Source: Escherichia marmotae (GTDB lineage: Bacteria; Pseudomonadota; Gammaproteobacteria; Enterobacterales; Enterobacteriaceae). From it: DNA of 64,000 bases. Every line of letters begins with the position of its first letter. Position 1 is the first letter of the stretch. Shown here piece by piece: positions 36,632 through 46,181 of the stretch. Position numbers and translations under genes: made by a program. The stretch covers positions 1,302,001 through 1,366,000 of the forward strand of contig NZ_CP025979.1 of the NCBI RefSeq assembly GCF_002900365.1, written 5' to 3'. Below the pieces are notes generated by a model. It was not told where the DNA came from. It did no database searches and saw only the letters and a list, made by a program, of their open reading frames with translations.

Positions 36632-39600
36632 ATGGGAACTACCACTATGGGGGTTAAGCTGGACGACGCGACGCGTGAGCGTATTAAGTCTGCCGCGACA
36701 CGTATCGATCGCACACCACACTGGTTAATTAAGCAGGCGATTTTTTCTTATCTCGAACAACTTGAAAACAGCGATACCTTGCCGGAGCTACCTGCGCTGC
36801 TTTCTGGCGCGGCCAATGAGAGCGATGAAGCACCGAATCCGGCAGATGAACCACACCAGCCTTTCCTCGATTTTGCCGAGCAAATTTTGCCGCAGTCGGT
36901 TTCCCGCGCCGCCATCACCGCCGCGTATCGCCGCCCGGAAACAGAAGCTGTTTCCATGTTACTGGAACAAGCTCGTCTGCCACAGCCGGTTGCTGAACAG
37001 GCGCATAAACTGGCATATCAACTGGCGGATAAACTGCGTAACCAAAAAAACGCCAGTGGTCGCGCTGGCATGGTTCAGGGGCTATTGCAGGAGTTTTCGC
37101 TGTCATCACAGGAAGGTGTAGCGCTGATGTGTCTGGCAGAAGCGTTACTGCGTATCCCCGATAAAGCCACCCGTGACGCCTTAATTCGCGACAAAATCAG
37201 CAATGGTAACTGGCAGTCACATATTGGTCGTAGCCCGTCGCTGTTTGTTAATGCCTCCACCTGGGGGCTACTTTTTACCGGTAAACTGGTTTCTACCCAT
37301 AACGAAGCCAGCCTCTCCCGTTCGCTGAACCGCATTATCGGTAAGAGCGGTGAACCACTGATCCGCAAAGGTGTGGATATGGCGATGCGTCTGATGGGTG
37401 AACAGTTCGTCACCGGCGAAACCATTGCGGAGGCGTTAGCCAATGCCCGTAAGCTGGAAGAGAAAGGTTTCCGTTACTCATACGATATGCTGGGCGAAGC
37501 CGCGCTAACCGCAGCGGACGCGCAGGCGTATATGGTCTCTTATCAGCAGGCTATCCACGCGATTGGTAAAGCCTCTAACGGACGCGGTATCTACGAAGGC
37601 CCGGGGATCTCAATTAAGCTTTCCGCCCTACACCCGCGTTACAGCCGCGCGCAGTATGACCGCGTGATGGACGAACTTTACCCGCGCCTGAAATCCCTGA
37701 CGCTGCTGGCACGCCAGTACGATATTGGTATTAACATCGATGCCGAAGAGGCCGATCGTCTGGAGATCTCCCTCGATCTGCTGGAAAAACTCTGTTTCGA
37801 GCCAGAACTGGCAGGCTGGAACGGCATCGGTTTTGTTATTCAGGCTTATCAGAAACGCTGCCCGATGGTAATTGATTACCTGATTGATCTGGCGACCCGT
37901 AGCCGTCGCCGCCTGATGATTCGTCTGGTGAAAGGCGCGTACTGGGACAGTGAAATCAAGCGAGCACAGATGGACGGCCTTGAAGGCTATCCGGTTTATA
38001 CCCGCAAGGTGTACACCGATGTTTCTTATCTCGCCTGTGCGAAAAAGCTGCTGGCGGTGCCGAATTTAATCTACCCGCAGTTCGCGACACACAACGCCCA
38101 CACGCTGGCGGCGATTTATCAACTGGCGGGACAGAACTACTATCCGGGTCAGTATGAGTTCCAGTGCCTGCATGGTATGGGCGAGCCGCTGTATGAGCAG
38201 ATCACCGGGAAAGTTGCCGACGGCAAACTTAACCGTCCGTGTCGTATTTATGCGCCGGTTGGCACACATGAGACGCTGCTGGCGTATCTGGTGCGTCGTC
38301 TGCTGGAAAACGGTGCTAATACCTCGTTCGTTAACCGCATTGCCGACACCTCTCTGCCACTGGATGAACTGGTTGCCGATCCGGTCGCTGCCGTAGAAAA
38401 AATAGCGCAGCAGGAAGGGCAAACCGGATTACCGCATCCGAAAATTCCCCTGCCGCGCGATCTCTACGGTCACGGGCGCGACAACTCGGCAGGGTTAGAT
38501 CTCGCCAACGAACAACGTCTGGCGTCACTCTCCTCTGCTCTGCTCAACAGTGCGCTGCAAAAGTGGCAGGCCTTGCCAATGCTGGAACAACCGGTTGCGG
38601 CAGGCGAAATGTCGCCCGTTATCAACCCGGCGGAACCGAAAGATATTGTGGGTTATGTGCGTGAAGCCACGCCACGTGAAGTGGACCAGGCACTGGAAAA
38701 TGCCGTCAACAATGCGCCTATCTGGTTTGCCACCCCTCCGGCTGAACGCGCAGCGATTTTGCATCGCGCTGCCGTGCTAATGGAAAGTCAGATGCAGCAA
38801 CTGATTGGTATTCTGGTGCGTGAAGCCGGAAAAACGTTCAGTAACGCCATTGCCGAAGTGCGTGAAGCCGTTGATTTTCTCCACTACTACGCCGGACAGG
38901 TACGTGATGATTTCGCTAACGAAACGCATCGTCCTTTAGGCCCCGTGGTATGTATCAGCCCGTGGAACTTCCCGCTGGCCATTTTCACCGGGCAAATTGC
39001 TGCCGCGCTGGCGGCAGGTAACAGCGTACTGGCAAAACCGGCGGAGCAAACGCCGCTGATTGCAGCGCAAGGGATCGCCATTTTGCTGGAAGCGGGTGTG
39101 CCGCCAGGCGTAGTACAATTGCTGCCAGGTCAGGGTGAAACCGTGGGCGCACAACTGACGGGGGATGATCGCGTGCGCGGGGTGATGTTCACCGGTTCAA
39201 CCGAAGTCGCTACCTTGCTACAACGCAATATCGCCAGCCGTCTGGACGCTCAGGGTCGCCCTATTCCGCTTATCGCTGAAACCGGTGGGATGAACGCGAT
39301 GATTGTCGATTCTTCAGCACTGACTGAACAAGTAGTAATAGATGTACTGGCCTCGGCGTTCGACAGCGCAGGCCAGCGTTGTTCGGCGCTACGCGTGCTG
39401 TGTTTGCAAGATGAGATTGCCGATCACACGTTGAAAATGCTGCGCGGCGCAATGGCCGAGTGCCGAATGGGCAATCCGGGTCGCCTGACCACCGATATCG
39501 GGCCGGTGATCGGTAGCGAAGCGAAAGCGAATATTGAGCGTCATATTCAGACCATGCGCAGCAAAGGCCGTCCGGTGTTTCAGACAGTGCGGGAAAACAG

Positions 39601-40594
39601 TGAAGATGCCCGTGAATGGCAAAGCGGCACTTTTGTCGCGCCGACGCTGATCGAACTGGATAGCTTTGCTGAATTGCAAAAAGAGGTCTTTGGCCCGGTG
39701 CTACATGTGGTGCGCTACAACCGTAATCAATTACCGGAGCTGATCGAGCAGATTAACGCTTCCGGCTATGGCCTGACGCTCGGTGTCCATACGCGTATTG
39801 ATGAAACTATCGCCCAGGTCACTGGCTCGGCACATGTCGGCAACCTTTATGTTAACCGTAATATGGTTGGCGCAGTAGTTGGTGTGCAGCCGTTCGGCGG
39901 CGAAGGGTTGTCCGGTACAGGCCCGAAAGCGGGTGGTCCGCTCTATCTCTACCGTCTGCTGGCGAATCGCCCGGAAAGTGCACTGGCGGTGACGCTCGCA
40001 CGTCAGGATGCAGAGTATCCGGTTGATGCCCAACTGAAAGCAGCATTAATTCAGCCACTGAATGCGCTGCGGGAATGGGCATCAAACCGAACAGAATTGC
40101 AGGCGTTATGTACGCAATATGGCGAGCTGGCACAGGCAGGAACACAGCGATTACTGCCAGGACCGACGGGTGAACGTAATACCTGGACGCTGCTGCCGCG
40201 TGAGCGCGTGCTGTGTATTGCGGATGATGAACAGGATGCATTAACCCAGCTTGCCGCCGTGCTGGCTGTGGGCAGCCAGGTGCTGTGGCCGGATGACGCG
40301 CTGCATCGTCAGTTAGTGAAGGCATTGCCATCGGCAGTCAGCGAACGTATTCAACTGGCGAAAGCGGAAAATATTACCGCTCAACCGTTTGATGCGGTGA
40401 TCTTCCACGGTGATTCGGATCAGCTTCGGGCGTTGTGTGAAGCGGTTGCCGCACGGGACGGTGCGATTGTTTCAGTGCAGGGGTTTGCCCGTGGCGAAAG
40501 CAATATCCTGCTGGAACGGCTGTATATTGAACGCTCGCTGAGTGTGAATACCGCTGCCGCCGGAGGTAACGCCAGTTTGATGACGATCGGTTAA
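36632..40594 (+). CDS. putA: PutA trifunctional proline repressor, proline dehydrogenase and P5C dehydrogenase
   Basis: A 1,320-residue enzyme that oxidises proline to glutamate in two steps and represses the put genes. Domains in order: ribbon-helix-helix (MGTTTMGVKLDDATRERIKSAA, residues 1-47); FAD proline dehydrogenase barrel (about 260-610, with GAYWDSEIKRAQ and RIYAPVGTHETLLAYLVRRLLENG); P5C dehydrogenase (about 650-1130) with the catalytic Cys in DSAGQRCSALRVL near 917; and a C-terminal flap domain. The start at 36632 follows GGAG and begins the DNA-binding domain. The convergent neighbour is rutR. Confidence 0.97.
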   Translation: MGTTTMGVKLDDATRERIKSAATRIDRTPHWLIKQAIFSYLEQLENSDTLPELPALLSGAANESDEAPNPADEPHQPFLDFAEQILPQSVSRAAITAAYRRPETEAVSMLLEQARLPQPVAEQAHKLAYQLADKLRNQKNASGRAGMVQGLLQEFSLSSQEGVALMCLAEALLRIPDKATRDALIRDKISNGNWQSHIGRSPSLFVNASTWGLLFTGKLVSTHNEASLSRSLNRIIGKSGEPLIRKGVDMAMRLMGEQFVTGETIAEALANARKLEEKGFRYSYDMLGEAALTAADAQAYMVSYQQAIHAIGKASNGRGIYEGPGISIKLSALHPRYSRAQYDRVMDELYPRLKSLTLLARQYDIGINIDAEEADRLEISLDLLEKLCFEPELAGWNGIGFVIQAYQKRCPMVIDYLIDLATRSRRRLMIRLVKGAYWDSEIKRAQMDGLEGYPVYTRKVYTDVSYLACAKKLLAVPNLIYPQFATHNAHTLAAIYQLAGQNYYPGQYEFQCLHGMGEPLYEQITGKVADGKLNRPCRIYAPVGTHETLLAYLVRRLLENGANTSFVNRIADTSLPLDELVADPVAAVEKIAQQEGQTGLPHPKIPLPRDLYGHGRDNSAGLDLANEQRLASLSSALLNSALQKWQALPMLEQPVAAGEMSPVINPAEPKDIVGYVREATPREVDQALENAVNNAPIWFATPPAERAAILHRAAVLMESQMQQLIGILVREAGKTFSNAIAEVREAVDFLHYYAGQVRDDFANETHRPLGPVVCISPWNFPLAIFTGQIAAALAAGNSVLAKPAEQTPLIAAQGIAILLEAGVPPGVVQLLPGQGETVGAQLTGDDRVRGVMFTGSTEVATLLQRNIASRLDAQGRPIPLIAETGGMNAMIVDSSALTEQVVIDVLASAFDSAGQRCSALRVLCLQDEIADHTLKMLRGAMAECRMGNPGRLTTDIGPVIGSEAKANIERHIQTMRSKGRPVFQTVRENSEDAREWQSGTFVAPTLIELDSFAELQKEVFGPVLHVVRYNRNQLPELIEQINASGYGLTLGVHTRIDETIAQVTGSAHVGNLYVNRNMVGAVVGVQPFGGEGLSGTGPKAGGPLYLYRLLANRPESALAVTLARQDAEYPVDAQLKAALIQPLNALREWASNRTELQALCTQYGELAQAGTQRLLPGPTGERNTWTLLPRERVLCIADDEQDALTQLAAVLAVGSQVLWPDDALHRQLVKALPSAVSERIQLAKAENITAQPFDAVIFHGDSDQLRALCEAVAARDGAIVSVQGFARGESNILLERLYIERSLSVNTAAAGGNASLMTIG

Positions 40595-40601
40595 ACAGGT
40601 A

Positions 40602-40629
40602 GCCGGAGGATGTCGCAACCTCCTCCGGC
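40602..40629. terminator. Hairpin between convergent putA and rutR
   Basis: GCCGGAGGA (40602-40610) pairs with TCCTCCGGC (40621-40629), just after the putA stop and just before the rutR stop. It lacks a clear T run, so it may act as a stabiliser or weak bidirectional terminator. Confidence 0.5.
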
Positions 40630-40633
40630 ATCA

Positions 40634-41272
40634 TTAACGTGGTCGGATCCCTTCAATAATAATCCGCTGCACGTTTTCAACCGTTTGATTGAAAAACACC
40701 TCATCGCGCAATGTCGCGCCCGTTACCGCCTCCACCTGGGGAGCGAAATCAGCGTAATGTTGGGTGGAAGCCCAAATCATAAAAATCAGATGCTGCGGGT
40801 CAATCGGCGCGAGTTTGCCGCTTTTGACCCAACCGGCAATCAGCGCCGATTTCTCATCAATTAACGCCTTCAGGTCGCCGGTCAGTTCATCCATCAACAG
40901 CGGCGCGCCAGCCAGCATCTCCATACAGAACAGGCGCGAAGCCTGCGGATAATCACGGGAAACTTCCAGCTTCAGCCGGATGTACTCTTTGATCGCCGCC
41001 AGCGGAGCGAAATCTTCACGAAACGCCTTTAACGGTGCCAGCCAGATATCCAGAATTTGCCGCAGCACGGCAATATACAGTGCCTCTTTCGACGGGAAGT
41101 AATACAGCAGATTGGTTTTTGAAACGCCCGCCAACTCTGCAATTTGCTCCAGTCTTGTGCCGTGAAAACCGAATTGTGAAAAAGTGTCCAGTGCCGCGCT
41201 AAGAATCGCTTTTTTCTTCGCGCTCACTGCGCGCGAACGTTTACCCGTTGTTTTCACTGCGCCTTGCGTCAT
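40634..41272 (-). CDS. rutR: RutR TetR-family pyrimidine-responsive regulator
   Basis: A 212-residue TetR-family protein with an N-terminal helix-turn-helix (LDTFSQFGFHGTRLEQIAELAGVSKTNLLYYFPSKEALY) and a C-terminal ligand domain that binds uracil/thymine in E. coli. It normally represses the divergent rutABCDEFG operon and affects carAB and others. The start MTQGAVKTT was preferred to the longer frame. The rut operon is absent here, so RutR may act only on remote targets. Confidence 0.94.
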   Translation of the reverse strand: MTQGAVKTTGKRSRAVSAKKKAILSAALDTFSQFGFHGTRLEQIAELAGVSKTNLLYYFPSKEALYIAVLRQILDIWLAPLKAFREDFAPLAAIKEYIRLKLEVSRDYPQASRLFCMEMLAGAPLLMDELTGDLKALIDEKSALIAGWVKSGKLAPIDPQHLIFMIWASTQHYADFAPQVEAVTGATLRDEVFFNQTVENVQRIIIEGIRPR

Positions 41273-41404
41273 GCGCTCTCCCCTCTTGTCGATGGGCAAC
41301 AGGATAGCAAAATCAGCACAATGCCTCGACCATCAACATTCGCAATATGAATGGAATAAGCGAGAAGGTATTAACGTGAGGATATAAAGGAGAACACCAG
41401 AACG

Positions 41405-41430
41405 AAAAAACCGCCGGGGTTTCCGGCGGT
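41405..41430 (-). terminator. Intrinsic terminator after ymdF
   Basis: On the minus strand ACCGCCGG pairs with CCGGCGGT around a 5-base loop, followed by TTTTTT (41410-41405). It lies about 55 bases beyond the ymdF stop. Confidence 0.75.
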
Positions 41431-41484
41431 GGTGGCTAATGACGCGCGTCAGACAAAAACGCATTCGTCATTGATTAAGCCCGG

Positions 41485-41658
41485 CTATTTGTCGCTTTTG
41501 CCGTGACTGCTTTTACCACCTTTTTTTCCTGCTTCAGATGCGCGCTGCGGGTCATTTTTGAAATTCCCCCCGCTGTGCTGTCCACCTTTTTTACCTGCTT
41601 CTGATGCTCTTTCGCGGTCTTCTGCAAAATTGCCGGAACCGCCTCGATGGTTTGCCAT
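41485..41658 (-). CDS. ymdF: YmdF, KGG-repeat stress-induced protein
   Basis: A 57-residue protein reading MANHRGGSGNFAEDRERASEA and continuing with two repeats of the form RASEAGKKGG, typical of the KGG/GsiB-like stress-protein motif. It is hydrophilic and probably disordered. GGAGG lies 8 bases before the ATG. Paralogs YciG and YmdF in E. coli are RpoS-linked; YciG affects motility, and YmdF has no assigned role. It is read opposite to wrbA. Confidence 0.9.
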   Translation of the reverse strand: MANHRGGSGNFAEDRERASEAGKKGGQHSGGNFKNDPQRASEAGKKGGKSSHGKSDK

Positions 41659-42019
41659 TACTGACCTCCGTCATCATAGTGCCCAGGATTAACGCGGCGT
41701 ATGGCGGATGCCATATTTTCGCTACGTGGGACTAAGCTTAGTGAACTGACGCGGGCAAGCCTGCGTTTGGTAATATCCTGCAACAACTTCTTAGCGAGAA
41801 TAGATATCATTTCTGATAATCAGCCATAAGCCGCTCTTATGATTAAAAAAACGCTATGAGATAAAAATGTATCATTTTGCGACAAAATTACAGACTTGTG
41901 AAAGTTGTTATAAATCAAATAAGTGGTTGTGAAATTTGCACTCTGAAAAGGACGTCTTATCTTTAAATGAGTGGTAGCGAATCGCTACGGAATAGAGATA
42001 ACACGAGGAGTGGTTAGAA
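41659..42019. promoter_or_regulatory. ymdF/wrbA divergent intergenic region
   Basis: 361 AT-rich bases between divergent stress genes, expected to hold both promoters. wrbA is RpoS-dependent in E. coli. No element can be assigned with confidence; GAGGAG at 42005-42010 serves wrbA. Confidence 0.35.
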
Positions 42020-42616
42020 ATGGCTAAAGTTCTGGTGCTTTATTATTCCATGTACGGACATATTGAAACGATGGCGCGTGCAGTCGCAGAAGGCGCAAGC
42101 AAAGTCGATGGCGCAGAAGTTGTCGTTAAGCGTGTACCGGAAACCATGCAGCCGCAATTATTCGAAAAAGCAGGCGGTAAACCGCAAACTGCGCCCGTTG
42201 CAACCCCGCAAGAACTGGCCGATTACGATGCCATCATTTTTGGTACGCCGACCCGCTTTGGCAATATGTCAGGGCAGATGCGTACCTTCCTGGATCAGAC
42301 TGGCGGCCTGTGGGCTTCCGGTGCGCTGTACGGCAAACTGGCGAGCGTCTTTAGCTCTACCGGAACTGGCGGCGGTCAGGAACAAACCATTACTTCCACC
42401 TGGACGACCCTTGCGCATCACGGCATGGTGATTGTCCCCATTGGCTACGCAGCGCAGGAATTATTTGACGTCTCGCAGGTTCGCGGCGGAACGCCTTACG
42501 GCGCTACCACCATTGCAGGCGGTGACGGTTCGCGCCAGCCCAGCCAGGAAGAGTTGTCTATCGCACGTTACCAGGGGGAATATGTTGCTGGTCTGGCAGT
42601 CAAACTTAATGGCTAA
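42020..42616 (+). CDS. wrbA: WrbA NAD(P)H:quinone oxidoreductase
   Basis: A 198-residue flavodoxin-like FMN protein, a tetrameric type IV quinone reductase that reduces quinones by two electrons and protects from redox cycling. FMN-binding features: [18 protein letters not shown] near the N-terminus, [24 protein letters not shown] and [11 protein letters not shown]. It is followed 20 bases later by yccJ in the same operon. Confidence 0.96.
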
Positions 42617-42636
42617 TCTTCAACAGGAGGATACGC

Positions 42637-42864
42637 ATGCCAACTCAAGAAGCGAAAGCCCATCACGTGGGTGAATGGGCATCTCTGCGCAATACGTCGC
42701 CGGAAATAGCCGAGGCCATTTTTGAAGTCGCCGGGTATGACGAAAAAATGGCGGAAAAAATTTGGGAAGAAGGTAGCGATGAAGTGTTAGTCAAAGCCTT
42801 TGCCAAAACCGATAAAGATTCGCTTTTTTGGGGCGAACAGACCATCGAACGTAAAAACGTTTAA
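42637..42864 (+). CDS. yccJ: YccJ small protein
   Basis: A 75-residue protein of unknown function, cotranscribed with wrbA in E. coli and RpoS-dependent. AGGAGG at 42625-42630 precedes the ATG. No domain is recognisable beyond the YccJ family. A strong terminator follows. Confidence 0.92.
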
Positions 42865-42872
42865 TCCGCAAT

Positions 42873-42897
42873 TCCCCCGCTTCTCGCGGGGGAGTTT
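42873..42897 (+). terminator. Intrinsic terminator after yccJ
   Basis: TCCCCCGC (42873-42880) pairs with GCGGGGGA (42886-42893), followed by GTTTT. An identical hairpin is repeated at 43053-43080. Confidence 0.8.
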
Positions 42898-42899
42898 TC

Positions 42900-43030
<131 letters not shown>

Positions 43031-43052
43031 TAACATTTGTCATCTGTCTCAT

Positions 43053-43080
43053 ACTCCCCCGCTTCTCGCGGGGGAGTTTT
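43053..43080 (+). terminator. Second copy of the yccJ terminator hairpin
   Basis: ACTCCCCCGC (43053-43062) pairs with GCGGGGGAGT (43068-43077) and TTT follows. It is identical in the stem and loop to 42873-42897. Because the stem flanks are A/T-rich on both sides it may also end the convergent agp transcript. Confidence 0.65.
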
Positions 43081-43083
43081 CTG

Positions 43084-44325
43084 TTATTTCACTGCCTCAT
43101 TCAACACGCTATCAAACTTATCCATCGGGCAAAATCCGTTGGCATCTATCGGGCAGCCAGTAAGTTCCAGCGTCACGCGCTGAGCAGGTGCTTGCAGGGT
43201 TAAGGCGTCGGCATTACGCAACTGCTGCGAACTCTGGTACACATACTCGATTTTCATCAAATCACGATTGGCTTTGCTGTCATGCCAACGCTGGAAGACA
43301 ATCTTGCCACCAATGGGCGTACGTTCATTCTGGTCATGCAGTTGATACGGTTTGAAATCCAGCGCAGTGAGTAGCGAGGCAATGTTAGAGTCGTGTCCTA
43401 CCAACACCGTAATCTTCGGCGCACTGGCGCGATCGGTGACCAGGGCTTTGTCGATGTAGCTCACCAGCGGTTTCGCGACATTGCGCGCCACTTCCGGTGA
43501 AGTAAACAGGCTATCCTGGTAACCGTTTTTCAGTTTCGACAACACCTTCCACTGTTGATCTGATTTGATCTCTCCCCAGGCCACCTGATCCATCGGGAAA
43601 CCTTCGTAGTATTGCAAAGTAAACGCATCCACCAGCGAGTTGCCCACCTTCAACGGCCCGGAAACGCCCGGCTCTTGTTGATATTTCGCGCTAAAAGTAT
43701 TTTTGCCATCCACCAGTGAACACTGCTGTTTTTCTTTACAGGCCGGAGAATCTTTATAGTTAACGATTTTTTCCAGTAGCTGGTAGCTGTCGGTAAGCTG
43801 GAGTTTACTCAACTCTTTTTCCATTGCTGCCACTGCCTGCTCGCTGAATGCAGCGGAATCATCGGTGATTACCGGGTTAAAGGTTGGGTCCATCGTGCCC
43901 ATTTTTTCCTGATGATGAACAGGAATATCACACCCCGGGAATGCGCCAGTAATAAAGAACTGCGCAGTGGCGACGGTACGTTGCAGGCTGTTCGCGTAGG
44001 CGTAAACGGTGTCCGGTGGCGGACATTCGCCCGATTTCACCATCCCCTGCTCTGCCAGCCATTCACGCATGTAATGGCCCATATACACTTCCAGCACGCC
44101 GCCTTTGGTGGTGAGTTGCCCTCCGGGGACATCCCATTGCGGCCATTTATTCGGCGTGGACTGCTCAAGCACGCTGCCATTATTTGCCAGCGGCGCACGT
44201 AAGTTATGACGGCTCATGAGTAGCACTTGCTGTAGCTGATAGCCTTCCGGCACTGTCTGTGCCTGAGCATTCGAAGAGAGTAAAACCATTCCAGCCACGG
44301 CCGCAGCGATTAGCGTTTTTTTCAT
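43084..44325 (-). CDS. agp: Periplasmic glucose-1-phosphatase
   Basis: A 413-residue periplasmic histidine acid phosphatase that scavenges glucose from glucose-1-phosphate and has some phytase activity. Signal peptide MKKTLIAAAVAGMVLLSSNAQA. Active-site RHNLRAPL near residue 40 (variant of RHGxRxP) and the HD pair in LVGHDSNIASL near 311. The start MKKTLI follows AGGTG; the upstream in-frame GTG/ATG codons were rejected. Confidence 0.95.
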   Translation of the reverse strand: MKKTLIAAAVAGMVLLSSNAQAQTVPEGYQLQQVLLMSRHNLRAPLANNGSVLEQSTPNKWPQWDVPGGQLTTKGGVLEVYMGHYMREWLAEQGMVKSGECPPPDTVYAYANSLQRTVATAQFFITGAFPGCDIPVHHQEKMGTMDPTFNPVITDDSAAFSEQAVAAMEKELSKLQLTDSYQLLEKIVNYKDSPACKEKQQCSLVDGKNTFSAKYQQEPGVSGPLKVGNSLVDAFTLQYYEGFPMDQVAWGEIKSDQQWKVLSKLKNGYQDSLFTSPEVARNVAKPLVSYIDKALVTDRASAPKITVLVGHDSNIASLLTALDFKPYQLHDQNERTPIGGKIVFQRWHDSKANRDLMKIEYVYQSSQQLRNADALTLQAPAQRVTLELTGCPIDANGFCPMDKFDSVLNEAVK

Positions 44326-44474
44326 TCCCATCACCTCTTTAGTTATCAATCAATTAAGAGTGTGACAGAAATATGGCATTTTTCCGGGAACCGGTTCGCA
44401 ATTTAGCAGATGACGAGGCGGGAAACCGTCAGGCGATAACGGACAGTAGCTGCACTATCGCCTGGTTTGTATCG

Positions 44475-45908
44475 TTAAACTAATATCTGAAACAGCACGG
44501 CAAAAAGAATGATATTGGCAATGACAATGGCCCAACCGTTATAAAGCATATATTTCAGGTGAGTAGATTGTGCCAGCCCCATTTGGCCAAACATATCCGA
44601 TGAAGGGAAAGGCCCAAACCAGTCCACTTGCGATGAAGCTAACAATACCGCCGTTGTACCCTGTGGCGGTACACCTGCAGCCATCAACATCGGGCCAAAT
44701 ATTTTGTGCGTAAAAGTCATCTGAGCCACTGCGGCACCAGGCACATGACCGATAATGTTAAAGGCAAAAATACAGAAGCAAAGCCATGCCGGAGATATCC
44801 CGGTTAACAGGGGTTGGGTATATTCGAGCAACCCCTGATACGCCTGTAGGCTATCCATAAGTTCCAGAATCGGGTTATACAGCCAGTAGAGCAGAAACAT
44901 CCACACCAGCCTGCCACACCCTTTATACAGCGCCTGCAAGATCCCGGTTGGACTTAACCCTCCCACCAGCCCGGTGACCAGAGCCACCAACAACATAACG
45001 ATAATGGCAAAACTAAAACCTGCTTTTATCACTACGCCAATAACCGCCATAACAATAATGGTTGCTGCAAATGCCAGGGCGCTGAGCTTGCGACGGCGAT
45101 CGCGTGCGGGATCTTCTTCTTCCTGCGTTTTCTCTGAAAGATCGACGTCGTAATGCAATTTTCCTTCCGTCATCTTCTGAATTCGCCCGGCCATGATCCA
45201 GCCTGCGAATAACGTCACGGCGCTCATTGGTAACCCGACGTACATCAGATATTGCGGATAAGTCAGGCCGCCGAGTTGTAAAATCGTCACTGTGCTGGGG
45301 GTAAAAGGCCCGGTAAACAATCCCACAGACCCCGCCGTCATCATCAGTGCCGCCACCGTGGGAGGTGTAAGCCGTACTGCTGCTGCCACAGGAATAATCA
45401 CCGCAACAATAATGGCATTGCCACCCGCCATAGTGCCCAGCGCGCCACAGATGAGAATGGAAGAGATGACGATGCCAAATTTGACCCGTGTCTGGCTGGA
45501 AAGTCCGATCCGATGTACCACAAATTTGACCAGTTCAACGGCCGCTCCGGTACGTGTTGCCACTTCACCGACGCCTGCGCCAAGCATAATGATCAGTCCA
45601 ACAGTGGCGATAAACGATCCTGTCGATTTTGCCAGCATGGTGCCCATTTCTGGTAAACCGGTGGAAGTCATTATCATCGCAATAATAATGGATGAAATAA
45701 CCGCCAGAACAATATCGACGCCTATCAACGAGAGCACCGCTAACGCCACCAACGGTGTGAAACCCAGCAGTCCGAGTTCATTACCTGGACGCCCCTGACA
45801 CCAGAACGCTGTCAATAAAAAAATAACCAACAGTAAGCCAATAATGACATTCTTTTTGGTGATATTTTGTCTGGTTAGCAAACCACCAGCGAGCATTGAG
45901 TCACTCAT
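44475..45908 (-). CDS. Membrane permease, GntP/DcuC-like ion transporter superfamily
   Basis: A 477-residue membrane protein with about 12 hydrophobic helices in two halves split by an acidic and basic cytoplasmic loop (DLSEKTQEEEDPARDRRRK, about residues 265-285). Gly-rich re-entrant-type stretches (GALGTMAGGNAIIVAVIIPVAAAVR; MTAGSVGLFTGPFTPSTVTILQ) resemble anion/H+ symporters of the IT superfamily. I do not recognise a characterised orthologue, and the substrate cannot be read. AAGGAG lies 4 bases before the chosen ATG. It is divergent from a LysR gene next to an amino-acid dehydrogenase gene, so uptake of the dehydrogenase substrate is the likely job. K-12 lacks it at this place. Confidence 0.75.
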   Translation of the reverse strand: MSDSMLAGGLLTRQNITKKNVIIGLLLVIFLLTAFWCQGRPGNELGLLGFTPLVALAVLSLIGVDIVLAVISSIIIAMIMTSTGLPEMGTMLAKSTGSFIATVGLIIMLGAGVGEVATRTGAAVELVKFVVHRIGLSSQTRVKFGIVISSILICGALGTMAGGNAIIVAVIIPVAAAVRLTPPTVAALMMTAGSVGLFTGPFTPSTVTILQLGGLTYPQYLMYVGLPMSAVTLFAGWIMAGRIQKMTEGKLHYDVDLSEKTQEEEDPARDRRRKLSALAFAATIIVMAVIGVVIKAGFSFAIIVMLLVALVTGLVGGLSPTGILQALYKGCGRLVWMFLLYWLYNPILELMDSLQAYQGLLEYTQPLLTGISPAWLCFCIFAFNIIGHVPGAAVAQMTFTHKIFGPMLMAAGVPPQGTTAVLLASSQVDWFGPFPSSDMFGQMGLAQSTHLKYMLYNGWAIVIANIILFAVLFQILV

Positions 45909-46181
45909 ATAACTCCTTAACCCCATCGAATCGACCGTCAATATCAGCCGATGTATTTGGACAGCTCAGAAAATATCCCCCCTCGTTATTATTGTTGGCA
46001 AAATGCACTGAGGGTTTGTCCGGGTACTACAGGTATTATTCTGAGTTCGTAATTAACCCCTTTTAGGTGGGCAAATAACGCATTGTTACCAGAACAGGCG
46101 TTACAGATTAAATTTATGTTAACTTGGTGTTACCATGAAATGACTTTTTATCTATCGTCTATAACTCTGGGTTAACTCTTA
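45909..46181. promoter_or_regulatory. Divergent permease/LysR promoter region
   Basis: 273 bases between start codons. TATAAC at 46160-46165 is a candidate -10 for the LysR gene. Repeated GTTAAC/GTTACC motifs (around 46094, 46117 and 46128) could be regulator half-sites. LysR-type regulators usually bind such divergent regions; assignment here is inference. Confidence 0.4.
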
